Assembly (NCBI GenBank): GCA_051418075.1
Contig: JBPRGG010000134.1
Coordinates: 1-64,000 of the forward strand
Source: JBPRGG01 sp051418075
Lineage (GTDB): Bacteria; Bacteroidota; Bacteroidia; Cytophagales; Cyclobacteriaceae
Direction of reading: 5' to 3'
Length of the DNA: 64,000 nt
Shown: positions 36,734 through 44,987 of the stretch, one piece after another
How positions within the stretch are numbered: the first letter of the stretch is position 1
Layout: each line of letters begins with the position of its first letter
Translations under genes and position numbers: made by a program
Notes under the pieces: model-generated
What the model saw: only the letters and a program-made list of their open reading frames with translations
What the model was told of the DNA's origin: nothing
Databases searched by the model: none

Positions 36734-37828
36734 ATGAAAAATCATCAACTAAAAATTGCATTTTTTGGATCATCCCTGGTCTCAAGCTACTGGAATGGAG
36801 CCGCTACCTATTACAGGGGCATTCTGAAGGCCTTGCATCAACAAGGTCATGATATTACTTTTTATGAACCGGATGCTTTTGGTCGACAACAAAACAGGGA
36901 TATCCCTGATCCGGAATATGCTAGAGTGGTAGTTTATGAACCCATTGAAGCTGACCTGCTGAGAATGCTGCAAAAAACCTCAGAAGCTGACCTGATCATT
37001 AAGGCCAGTGGAGTAGGTGTGATGGATGCTTTTCTGGAAAAAGCGGTATTAGAAGTAAAAAAACATGACCAAATGGTCGCTTTCTGGGATGTTGATGCCC
37101 CTGCTACCCTGTCAGCGGTAGAAAATGACCCCGGAAACCCTTTCAGGTTGCTGATTCCTGAATATGACATTATTTTTACTTATGGAGGTGGAAAGCCGGT
37201 GGTAAACCGGTATAAAGCACTTGGAGCTTTGCATTGCAAACCCATTTATAATGGATTGGACCCCGACACCCATCACCCGGTAAATCAGGATCATAGATTT
37301 GATTGCGACCTGGCTTTTCTGGGCAATAGATTACCCGATCGTGAAGCCAGAGTGGAAGAATTTTTCCTGAAGCCAGCCCAAACCCTGTCACATAAAAAGT
37401 TTATTTTGGGCGGCAGTGGCTGGCAGGACAAATCCTTGCCATCTAACATAACTTACCTGGGCCATGTATCTACCAATGATCACAACGCTTTTAATGCTAC
37501 TCCAATAGCTGTAATGAATATCTGCCGGGAAAGTATGGCCGTAAATGGCTTTTCCCCGGCCACCCGGGTATTCGAAGCAGCCGGAGCAGGCGCTTGCATC
37601 ATTACCGATTATTGGAATGGCATAGAACAATTCCTGCATCCAGGTAAAGAGATACTGGTGGCCCATGATGGAATGGATGTAGCCCGAATTTTACAGGAAC
37701 TTAGCCGGGATAAAGCTTATGAAATTGGCCAGGCTGGCCTGAACCGGGTTTTAGCTGAACATACCTACACCCACCGGGCGGTGGAATTCAAATCAGCTCT
37801 GACATCTGCCAACCAAGTTAACATATGA
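36734..37828 (+). CDS. CgeB-like glycosyltransferase 2 of 3
   Basis: 364 aa, GT-B fold. The N-terminal FFGSSLVSSYWNGAATYYRG closely parallels the next gene (FGLSITSSWGNGHATTYRS). The C-terminal segment GFSPATRVFEAAGAGACIIT is the conserved CgeB-type donor region. It lies 10 nt after the first CgeB-like gene and overlaps the next by ATGA. Tandem duplication of an acceptor-specific transferase is likely. Confidence 0.85.
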   Translation: MKNHQLKIAFFGSSLVSSYWNGAATYYRGILKALHQQGHDITFYEPDAFGRQQNRDIPDPEYARVVVYEPIEADLLRMLQKTSEADLIIKASGVGVMDAFLEKAVLEVKKHDQMVAFWDVDAPATLSAVENDPGNPFRLLIPEYDIIFTYGGGKPVVNRYKALGALHCKPIYNGLDPDTHHPVNQDHRFDCDLAFLGNRLPDREARVEEFFLKPAQTLSHKKFILGGSGWQDKSLPSNITYLGHVSTNDHNAFNATPIAVMNICRESMAVNGFSPATRVFEAAGAGACIITDYWNGIEQFLHPGKEILVAHDGMDVARILQELSRDKAYEIGQAGLNRVLAEHTYTHRAVEFKSALTSANQVNI

Positions 37829-38910
37829 AAAAGGACTCTTTAAATATAGCCATTTTTGGTCTTTCCATTACCTCCTCCTGGGGAAATGGCCATGCCACCA
37901 CCTACCGTTCTTTCATAAAAGAACTTTACAGAAAAGGCCATAAAGTTCATTTTTTTGAAAGAGATATGCCCTGGTATGCCGGGCACAGGGATTTACCCCA
38001 GCCGCCCTTCTGCCAAACCATACTCTACCAGGAGCTTCCGCAACTGGATCAATATAAGCAGATAATTCAACAAGCCGATCTGGTTATGGTAGGATCATAT
38101 GTGCCTGAAGGTACTAAAGTGGGGGATTGGGTTATAAAAAATGCCCATGGACCTACCGCCTTTTATGATATTGATACTCCGGTTACTTTGGCTAAGCTGA
38201 AACGGCAGGATTATGAATATCTGGATCCGGATTTAATCAGCCGTTATGATATGTATTTATCTTTTTCCGGAGGGAAAATCCTTGATATTCTGGAAAAAGA
38301 ATATGGTTCACCTCAAGCCTTGCCCTTTCATTGTTCAGTTGATCAGGACCTGTATTATCCCCTGCAGCTGGAAACAAAATGGGATTTTGGCTATATGGGC
38401 ACCTACAGCACCGATCGTCAACCCCCACTAGATCAGTTGATGCTGAAAGCTGCACGAGGCTGGCCCCGGGGAAAATTTGTGGTAGCCGGCCCCCAGTATC
38501 CTGACAGTATTGATTGGCCGCCTAATCTAGAAAGATTTGAACACCTGCCTCCTGAGCAACATAATGAATTCTATAATCAGCAAAGATATACCTTGAATAT
38601 TACCAGGGCTGATATGATCAATGCTGGTTATTCCCCCAGTGTACGTTTGTTTGAAGCAGCTGCTTGTGGAACTCCTATCATCAGCGACTGGTGGGAAGGT
38701 CTGGATACCTTTTTTGAACCAGGTAAGGAGATCCTGATCAGTAAAAGTCCACAGGAAACCCTTTATTATCTGCAAAATTTTACAGATGAACAAAGAACAG
38801 CTATCGGGGTTAATGCTAAAGAAAGGGTATTGAAAAATCATACTGCTTTTCACCGGGCCGGTGAATTGGAAAAGTATGTTTCACAAGCTTTAAAAATGCC
38901 GATCCAATGA
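37825..38910 (+). CDS. CgeB-like glycosyltransferase 3 of 3
   Basis: 361 aa, a paralogue of the preceding protein with the same domain order. The C-terminal GYSPSVRLFEAAACGTPIIS and the following EGLDTFFEPGKEILI match the CgeB donor site. Overlap of 4 nt on both sides (ATGA) couples it to its neighbours. Three CgeB-like enzymes plus one GT4 suggest an oligosaccharide of at least four transfers, assuming each is active. Confidence 0.85.
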   Translation: MKKDSLNIAIFGLSITSSWGNGHATTYRSFIKELYRKGHKVHFFERDMPWYAGHRDLPQPPFCQTILYQELPQLDQYKQIIQQADLVMVGSYVPEGTKVGDWVIKNAHGPTAFYDIDTPVTLAKLKRQDYEYLDPDLISRYDMYLSFSGGKILDILEKEYGSPQALPFHCSVDQDLYYPLQLETKWDFGYMGTYSTDRQPPLDQLMLKAARGWPRGKFVVAGPQYPDSIDWPPNLERFEHLPPEQHNEFYNQQRYTLNITRADMINAGYSPSVRLFEAAACGTPIISDWWEGLDTFFEPGKEILISKSPQETLYYLQNFTDEQRTAIGVNAKERVLKNHTAFHRAGELEKYVSQALKMPIQ

Positions 38911-39710
38911 TAAATGGATACAGAAAAAAAATTCAGTCATTTGCACCCTGGTTTCATAATATTCACCTTCCGGACGGCACTCAAACTGCTCCGGATCATT
39001 TTTTAGGGGATTTCCCCAACTTCAAATGGCAGCAGATCAAAGACATTGTTCCTGAAGATCTGGAAGGATGGCAAGTACTGGATATTGGATGTAATGCCGG
39101 ATTTTATTCCCTGGAACTGGCAAAAAGAGGAGCCATGGTTACAGCCATTGACATTGATCCTCATTACCTCAATCAGGCCCGGTGGGTAGCAGAACTGTAT
39201 GGATTGGATGATCGGATCACCTACAAACAACAACAGGTTTATGACCTGGCGAATGATACCGACAAGTACGATCTGGTCTGGTTTATGGGTGTTTTTTATC
39301 ACCTGCGCTATCCTCTTTTATCAATGGACATCATTAGTGAAAAATGCCGGAATAAGCTCATGTTTCAAACCCTGATGCTGCCGGGTAAAGACCGAGAAAC
39401 CAATATTTATGACCGGGATATTAACGACCGGGATGATCTTTTTCGAAGAGGATGGCCCAAAATGGCATTTATTGAATCCAAGTTTTCAGGAGACCCTACC
39501 AACTGGTGGTTGCCAAATCATTCCGGTGTACTTAGCATGATGAAAACATGTGGCTTTAAGGTACTTGAAAATCCGGGAGATGAGATCTATTATTGTGAAA
39601 AAGATCCGGAGAATCCTGCTGTTGTAGATTCCTGGAACCGAAGTGAATATTTATCGGCCATTCAAATGCCCTGGAAGGGAGAAGTGACAGATAAAGTAAA
39701 TAAAGCCTAA
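38907..39710 (+). CDS. SAM-dependent methyltransferase (CmoB-like, TIGR04290-like)
   Basis: 267 aa. SAM motif I is VLDIGCNAGFYSLE (residues 57-70), followed by AIDIDPHYL and VWFMGVFYHLRYP. The overall look matches the TIGR04290 methyltransferase family (recalled, not searched), whose members resemble CmoB and are found near glycosyltransferases. It would methylate a sugar or the glycan product. Being last in the operon and ATGA-coupled, it probably acts at or near the end of the pathway. Confidence 0.82.
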   Translation: MINGYRKKIQSFAPWFHNIHLPDGTQTAPDHFLGDFPNFKWQQIKDIVPEDLEGWQVLDIGCNAGFYSLELAKRGAMVTAIDIDPHYLNQARWVAELYGLDDRITYKQQQVYDLANDTDKYDLVWFMGVFYHLRYPLLSMDIISEKCRNKLMFQTLMLPGKDRETNIYDRDINDRDDLFRRGWPKMAFIESKFSGDPTNWWLPNHSGVLSMMKTCGFKVLENPGDEIYYCEKDPENPAVVDSWNRSEYLSAIQMPWKGEVTDKVNKA

Positions 39711-39765
39711 AAAATTCAGCAGATTATCAGCACATTTTTTATCTTTCTGATTCGTTCTGAAGGAA

Positions 39766-42132
39766 ATGATGGTCTGGTTAAAAATTCAAAAATGGTCTTT
39801 TCTACTGGTCATACTCATGGCAGGTGGCATCTGGTTTTATGTTTCACTTCCTGAAAATCTTTTTGAAGATCAGTATGCTACGGTTCTTTATGACCGTAAT
39901 GAAAATTTACTGGCTGCCACTATTGCTGCCGATGGTCAATGGCGATTTCCTGCCCGAAAAGAGATTCCGGAAAAATTTGAAAAGGCTTTACTAAATTTTG
40001 AAGATAAGTACTTTTACTTACACCCGGGAATCAATCCGGTAGCCCTGCTAAGAGCACTGAAATGGAACATTAAACAGGGTAAGATCGTGAGCGGCGGGAG
40101 TACCATCACAATGCAATTGATCCGCCTGTCCCGTCAGGGAAAACCCAGAACCTACCTGGAAAAATTAATTGAACTTATCCTGGCCGTGCGGCTGGAACTA
40201 TCCTTTTCAAAACCGGAGATATTAGGGTTATATGCGGCTCATGCCCCTTTTGGTGGTAATATCGTAGGCCTGGAAGCCGCAGCCTGGAAGTATTTCAGCC
40301 GCCATCCTGACCAGTTGTCCTGGGGAGAAGCTGCTTTACTGGCGGTTTTACCTAACAGTCCCGGCCTGATCTATCCCGGCAGGAATCAGGAGCAATTAAG
40401 AGTAAAAAGGAACCGGCTGCTGGATCAACTCTACAAAAATGGCCTGATAGATAGTTTAACCACCCACCTGGCTCAGCAGGAACAAATTCCCGGCCATCCC
40501 GGAACTTTACCTCAATTGGGTCAGCATTTGCTTACCCGAAACCTTAATGAAGGTCGCAGAGGACAAATCATCCATTCCAGCCTGGATATTCATTTGCAAA
40601 ATCAGGTAACTCAATTGATCAGGCAGCACCAGCAAATACTGAAGCACAATCACATATACAATGCCTGTGCATTAGTGGCTAAAATTGAAACCGGGCAGAC
40701 CTTGGCTTATGTGGGAAATACCCGTTCAGATAATCCCTCTGCCCATGGCCATTCGGTAGATATTATTACCGCCCCACGCAGTACGGGAAGTATCCTGAAG
40801 CCCCTGCTATATGCACTCATGCTGGACCAGGGAGAACTTTTGCCACAAACACTTATACCAGATATCCCTACCATTATAGACGGTTTTGCTCCCAAAAACT
40901 TTTCCAAAACCTATGAGGGGGCTGTCCCGGCCAGCCGGGTGGTAGCCAGGTCTCTGAATGTTCCGGCCGTCCATATGCTGAGAGATTTCGGAGTAGAAAA
41001 GCTGCATCATCATTTGCAAAATTTAGGCATGACCACCCTAAACCAGCCTCCTTCTCATTATGGATTATCACTCATTCTGGGTGGTGCTGAAGCAACACTT
41101 TGGGATATATCAGGTATTTATGCCAGCCTGGCCAGGGTATTAAATCACTACTTTACCTTGCCGGAACCTCACAGATTTTATCAGGATGATATCCGTCCAC
41201 TTCAATACCAAGCCCTGCCATCAGTCTCAATGAAACCTACAGATAAAACAATGATCAGACCGGGAGCAATTTGGCACACCTTCAATGCCATGCTGGATCT
41301 AAACCGGCCTGATCAGGAATCTAGCTGGGAATTATTCGACTCCTCTCAGAAAATAGCCTGGAAAACCGGTACCAGCTTTGGATACAGGGATGGATGGGCC
41401 ATAGGTATCAATCCGGAATATGTGGTGGGTGTCTGGGTAGGTAATGCAGATGGAGAAGGACGTCCCGGCCTAACCGGACTGGAAGCAGCCGCCCCAATTC
41501 TGTTTGATATTTTTAAATTATTACCCGCTTCCCAGCAATGGTTTGACCCGCCTTTAAGTGATATGAAAAAAGTTTCCTTATGCAGGTACAGTGGTCATCG
41601 CGCATCACTGATCTGTGATCCGGTAGATACCAGTTACATTCCGGGCAAGGGATTGAAAAGTCAACCCTGCCCCTTCCACCAGATGGTCCACCTGGATCCC
41701 ACCGGAAAATACCAGGTAACCAGCGCCTGTGCCTCTGTAAACGGTATGATTCATCAGCCTTGGTTTATATTACCCCCTGTGCAAGAATGGTATTTTAAAT
41801 CAAGAAATGCTTTTTATCAACCCTTACCTCCTTTTAGTCCTGAGTGTTTCAGTCAAAACCCCAGGCAGGTTATGCAAATTATTTATCCGGCAAACAACAG
41901 TAAGCTCGTTATTCCCAAACAATTGGATGGCACCATGAGTGAAAGCATCTTTGAAGTAGCTCATCGAGATCCTGATGTAACCATCTTCTGGCACCTGGAT
42001 CGCCAATTTTTAGGAAGTACAAAAAGAATTCACCAGATGGCGCTGTCTGCCGATGAAGGGAAACATCAGGTTTCCCTGGTTGATCAAAATGGAGAAGTCC
42101 TTCGGATCAAATTTGAAATAATAGGAAAATGA
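39766..42132 (+). CDS. pbpC: Penicillin-binding protein 1C (bifunctional glycosyltransferase/transpeptidase)
   Basis: 788 aa. One N-terminal membrane anchor (residues 11-26). The GT51 domain has catalytic Glu79 in NFEDKYFY and the GGSTITMQL motif (110-118). The transpeptidase domain has S342-I-L-K345, S396-L-N398 and K533-T-G-T536. A C-terminal BiPBP_C-like domain ends the protein. It polymerises and cross-links peptidoglycan in the periplasm. Relatives often pair with an alpha-2-macroglobulin gene, which is absent here. It begins 55 nt after the methyltransferase, so it may be read through from the glycan operon. Confidence 0.95.
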   Translation: MMVWLKIQKWSFLLVILMAGGIWFYVSLPENLFEDQYATVLYDRNENLLAATIAADGQWRFPARKEIPEKFEKALLNFEDKYFYLHPGINPVALLRALKWNIKQGKIVSGGSTITMQLIRLSRQGKPRTYLEKLIELILAVRLELSFSKPEILGLYAAHAPFGGNIVGLEAAAWKYFSRHPDQLSWGEAALLAVLPNSPGLIYPGRNQEQLRVKRNRLLDQLYKNGLIDSLTTHLAQQEQIPGHPGTLPQLGQHLLTRNLNEGRRGQIIHSSLDIHLQNQVTQLIRQHQQILKHNHIYNACALVAKIETGQTLAYVGNTRSDNPSAHGHSVDIITAPRSTGSILKPLLYALMLDQGELLPQTLIPDIPTIIDGFAPKNFSKTYEGAVPASRVVARSLNVPAVHMLRDFGVEKLHHHLQNLGMTTLNQPPSHYGLSLILGGAEATLWDISGIYASLARVLNHYFTLPEPHRFYQDDIRPLQYQALPSVSMKPTDKTMIRPGAIWHTFNAMLDLNRPDQESSWELFDSSQKIAWKTGTSFGYRDGWAIGINPEYVVGVWVGNADGEGRPGLTGLEAAAPILFDIFKLLPASQQWFDPPLSDMKKVSLCRYSGHRASLICDPVDTSYIPGKGLKSQPCPFHQMVHLDPTGKYQVTSACASVNGMIHQPWFILPPVQEWYFKSRNAFYQPLPPFSPECFSQNPRQVMQIIYPANNSKLVIPKQLDGTMSESIFEVAHRDPDVTIFWHLDRQFLGSTKRIHQMALSADEGKHQVSLVDQNGEVLRIKFEIIGK

Positions 42133-42150
42133 TCCGATTTGGCCAAAAAC

Positions 42151-43026
42151 CTATGGCTTTGCCAGCCCATATTTCTCCAGCCATACCCGGGCCAGTTCAG
42201 GCCATAACTCTGCCGCAGGATTACCCGGTCGAAGGCCAAACCCATGTCCTCCTTCAGGCACCATATGCAATTCAACCGGTATTTCAGCCGCACGAAGGGC
42301 TGCGGATATTACCAGTGAACTGCTGGCATGCTTATCATTAGCCGCCACAAATAAAAATACAGGAGGCGTTTTGGCTGTAATGGTAATATCCGGAGATAAA
42401 TTACCACCCTCTCCCCGGTCCAGGTAGGCCGGATAAATCAATATGGCAAAATCCGGCCGGGCCGATAATTGATCGGCCTGATCCACCGGTTGGTAAGCCG
42501 CTTCCAGGTACCTGGTACTGGCTCTTGCTGCCAGATTACCACCGGCTGAAAAACCTAAAACCCCGATACTTTGATGGTCAAGATCCCACTGATCAGCTTG
42601 CTGACGAATCAATCTTACAGCCCTTAAAATATCCTGAAAAGCGCCTTCCTGTTTTTGAGGTACCCGGTATTGCAGCACAAAAGCAGTATAACCCAGGCTA
42701 TTCAGCCATTCAGCCACTTCATAACCCTCCTTATCAATGGCCAGGATATGATAGCCTCCCCCCGGGCAAATGATCACTGAAGCACCATTATTTGTATGTT
42801 CGGGTGCCGGAAAAACTTCAAGTACCGGATTGGTGACATCTGTCATTCTGGTCACTTCTCCGCTCGTGTTTTCCGTTACCCGGGCCGGTTGTTTGGATGC
42901 CTCTTCACCCGGAACCTTGCCTGGCCAGATCTCAATAATTTCAGCAGGTTGAGACCAGGCCGGACAGGAAAAAAACAATATCAGGATAAGGGAGTAAAAG
43001 AAAGACATTTTGCAGCTTTTCATCAT
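42151..43026 (-). CDS. Secreted alpha/beta hydrolase (esterase, BD-FAE/acetylesterase-like)
   Basis: 291 aa with a signal peptide (residues ~1-26, cleaved near AWSQ; a lipobox-like FFSC21 is also possible). The hydrolase core has an oxyanion segment CPGGGY (87-92), nucleophile Ser160 in GFSAGG, a likely acid Asp in VAANDKH and His in EGGHGFG. It resembles acetylesterases and esterase domains of xylanolytic systems. It is convergent with pbpC with an 18-bp gap. The substrate is probably an acetylated glycan, by family analogy. Confidence 0.85.
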   Translation of the reverse strand: MMKSCKMSFFYSLILILFFSCPAWSQPAEIIEIWPGKVPGEEASKQPARVTENTSGEVTRMTDVTNPVLEVFPAPEHTNNGASVIICPGGGYHILAIDKEGYEVAEWLNSLGYTAFVLQYRVPQKQEGAFQDILRAVRLIRQQADQWDLDHQSIGVLGFSAGGNLAARASTRYLEAAYQPVDQADQLSARPDFAILIYPAYLDRGEGGNLSPDITITAKTPPVFLFVAANDKHASSSLVISAALRAAEIPVELHMVPEGGHGFGLRPGNPAAELWPELARVWLEKYGLAKP

Positions 43027-43411
43027 TTGAAGTTTATATTATGACATTTAAAAAGAGATTGGCAAATCAGTTTTGTTTTGGATGATTTATTAATTCATAC
43101 AATAATAAAACTATTTGGGTTTAACCTGCAAAAGTGGTTAGCTAATAGTTAAGATTTGTTCATTTAACTTATAACATCATTAGTAATCCCTTATTTTCGG
43201 GAGAAAAAATCAGATAATGAGGTTATTTTTTGACCACCGACCGCGGATGGCAGACTAATGACAGACTGCCGTTGTATTATTAAACTAAAGGCAAAAACTC
43301 ATCTTCATGGTATAAGAGAATTATGAAATGAGTAAGCAATATGCAGCAACAAATAGCACAATGGACCGATCAGTGTACGACGGTGGGCAGTGCTCAACCA
43401 AACTGAAGAAT
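43027..43411. other. Intergenic region with a degenerate 7-nt repeat
   Basis: About 385 bp without an ORF, between the ferredoxin terminator and the esterase start. It holds five heptads beginning GAC/GAT at 43232-43266, a mismatched hairpin GGCAG...CTGCC (43249-43270) and another GC-richer patch at 43371-43395. I see no RNA gene. Confidence 0.5.
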
Positions 43412-43435
43412 AAAAAAAATGCCTGAAAACAGGCA
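43412..43435 (-). terminator. Intrinsic terminator of the ferredoxin gene
   Basis: TGCCTG/CAGGCA with an AAAA loop (43420-43435), followed on the minus strand by eight T residues. It lies about 30 nt after the stop. Confidence 0.9.
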
Positions 43436-43464
43436 CCTTTTATCAAATATTTCTTTGATCACAT

Positions 43465-43812
43465 CTATTCAGCATGCAACCATTTTTTCTTTTCCATCAA
43501 TTCCTCTTCGGTTTCTTCATAATCAGGATCTGGCACACAACAATCTACAGGACAAACTGCTGCACATTGGGGCTCCTCATGAAATCCCGTACATTCCGTA
43601 CACTTTTCAGAAACAATATAATAAAACTCATCAGAATATGGCTCCTGAGGCTCGTTACCATCTACTGCGTTACCATCTTCCAGTTCTACATCCTTCAGAT
43701 TGGTACCTCCGGCCCAGGTCCATTCTACCCCACCTTCATAAATCGCCGTATTTGGGCATTCCGGCTCACATGCACCACAATTGATGCATTCGTCTGTAAT
43801 CATTATAGCCAT
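43465..43812 (-). CDS. 2[4Fe-4S] ferredoxin (Alvin type)
   Basis: 115 aa, cytoplasmic, acidic. The first cluster uses C9-x2-C12-x2-C15-x3-C19-P. The second uses C71-x2-C74-x8-C83-x3-C87-P, the longer loop of Allochromatium-type ferredoxins. Residues ~25-65 form an insertion (WTWAGGTNLKDVELEDG) between the two cluster motifs. It transfers electrons at low potential. It is divergent from the LuxC-type acyl-CoA reductase, an arrangement I recall as common in Bacteroidota. A strong promoter lies upstream. Confidence 0.93.
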   Translation of the reverse strand: MAIMITDECINCGACEPECPNTAIYEGGVEWTWAGGTNLKDVELEDGNAVDGNEPQEPYSDEFYYIVSEKCTECTGFHEEPQCAAVCPVDCCVPDPDYEETEEELMEKKKWLHAE

Positions 43813-43866
43813 TTTTCAAACAATTTAATTTATTTTGATCAAAATTTGCAATTCATTTACTTTCAA

Positions 43867-43897
43867 CAAAAATATAATTTTAATGTTTCTGATCAAA
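43867..43897 (-). promoter_or_regulatory. Consensus Bacteroidota promoter of the ferredoxin gene
   Basis: On the minus strand, TTTG (43894-43897), exactly 19 nt, then a perfect TATTTTTG (43867-43874). This is the best promoter in the window and supports the phylum assignment. The predicted leader is about 48 nt. Confidence 0.8.
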
Positions 43898-43922
43898 CAG
43901 ACAATTTAATTCAAATAAAACA

Positions 43923-44936
43923 ATGATAAGCTTGACTGAAAGAATTAATGCATTTATCCGGTTGGGAGAACGTTTAAACAACCTGTCTGACAATGAAAAA
44001 GAAATGATCTATAGCCAGGCCCGGGCACACAATGGCTGGTTTACCAGGGAAAGTATAGATAAAGCACTGGAAGGCATCTGTCATTATGTGGATGCTCAAA
44101 ATTTGAACTTCTGGCTTAAAAATTATGAAATAGAGCTTAAACCTGCGCAATCCATTGGGCTGGTCCTGGCCGGAAATATCCCCCTGGTGGGATTTCATGA
44201 TTTTTTATGTGTAATCCTAAGCGGGCACAATGTAATGGCCAAATTAAGCCACCAGGACCCTTTTCTGTTAAAATATATCATAGATCAACTGATCGACATT
44301 GAGCCTGGCCTGGCTGAGCAGATTAACCTGGTGGAACGGTTGAAACAAATGGACGCTGTGATTGCTACCGGCAGTGACAATACTTCCCGTTATTTTGAAT
44401 ATTATTTTGGTAAATACCCTCACATCATTCGAAAAAACCGTACCTCGCTGGCTATATTAACCGGAAAAGAAACTAAAGCTGAGATTATAGGTCTGGGTCA
44501 TGACTTGTTTGATTATTTTGGTTTGGGCTGCCGGAATGTAGCAAAAATATTTTTACCTCAAAGCTATTCCATATTGGAACTTTTACCCCAACTGGCGGCA
44601 TTTGAACCAATAATTGCCAATAATAAATATGCCAACAATTACCATTACCACAGGGCAGTGTTTCTGGTGAACAGGATTGAGCACCTGGATTCAGGTTTTG
44701 TATTATGGCGGCAGCAAGAAGATCTGTTTTCTCCTACAGGAGTGGTGTATTATGATCATTACACTGACATTGAACAGGTGAAGACTTATAAAAAACTCTA
44801 TCTGGACAAAATTCAATGTACAACATCTCATCATCCTGAAATTGAGGACAAGATTCCATTTGGTACAGCCCAGCAACCTGGATTAGCTGATTATGCTGAT
44901 GGGGTGGATACCATGAAATTTTTACTGCAGCTTTAG
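43923..44936 (+). CDS. Acyl-CoA reductase, LuxC family
   Basis: 337 aa, cytoplasmic. It resembles the LuxC/acyl-CoA reductase fold of the aldehyde dehydrogenase superfamily, with a candidate catalytic Cys203 in YFGLGCRNVAK and the NIPLVGFHD and ATGSDNTSRYFEYYF segments conserved in the family. It reduces a fatty acyl-CoA to an aldehyde with NADPH. No luciferase or LuxD/LuxE gene is present, so bioluminescence is not implied. The convergent long-chain acyl-CoA ligase next door could supply substrate. Confidence 0.87.
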   Translation: MISLTERINAFIRLGERLNNLSDNEKEMIYSQARAHNGWFTRESIDKALEGICHYVDAQNLNFWLKNYEIELKPAQSIGLVLAGNIPLVGFHDFLCVILSGHNVMAKLSHQDPFLLKYIIDQLIDIEPGLAEQINLVERLKQMDAVIATGSDNTSRYFEYYFGKYPHIIRKNRTSLAILTGKETKAEIIGLGHDLFDYFGLGCRNVAKIFLPQSYSILELLPQLAAFEPIIANNKYANNYHYHRAVFLVNRIEHLDSGFVLWRQQEDLFSPTGVVYYDHYTDIEQVKTYKKLYLDKIQCTTSHHPEIEDKIPFGTAQQPGLADYADGVDTMKFLLQL

Positions 44937-44947
44937 TAAATGGAAAC

Positions 44948-44982
44948 AAAAAAGGCGCTGAATGTAGTATTCAGCACCTTTT
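44948..44982. terminator. Bidirectional terminator between acyl-CoA reductase and acyl-CoA ligase
   Basis: GGCGCTGAAT (44954-44963) pairs with ATTCAGCACC (44969-44978) with one mismatch. It is flanked by oligo-A on the left and TTTT on the right, so it can serve both converging genes. Confidence 0.85.
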
Positions 44983-44987
44983 ATCTA

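Noticed and set aside
29284..39710. Capsule or O-antigen locus
   Set aside because: No Wzx, Wzy, Wza/Wzc, ABC exporter or initiating phosphoglycosyltransferase within or next to the operon.
43474..43926. 150-codon frame antisense to the ferredoxin gene
   Set aside because: The minus-strand frame encodes unmistakable ferredoxin cysteine motifs, so the antisense frame is a shadow.
43923..44936. Bioluminescence (lux) locus, suggested by the LuxC-type reductase
   Set aside because: No luxA, luxB, luxD or luxE nearby; the reductase family is widespread in non-luminous Bacteroidota.
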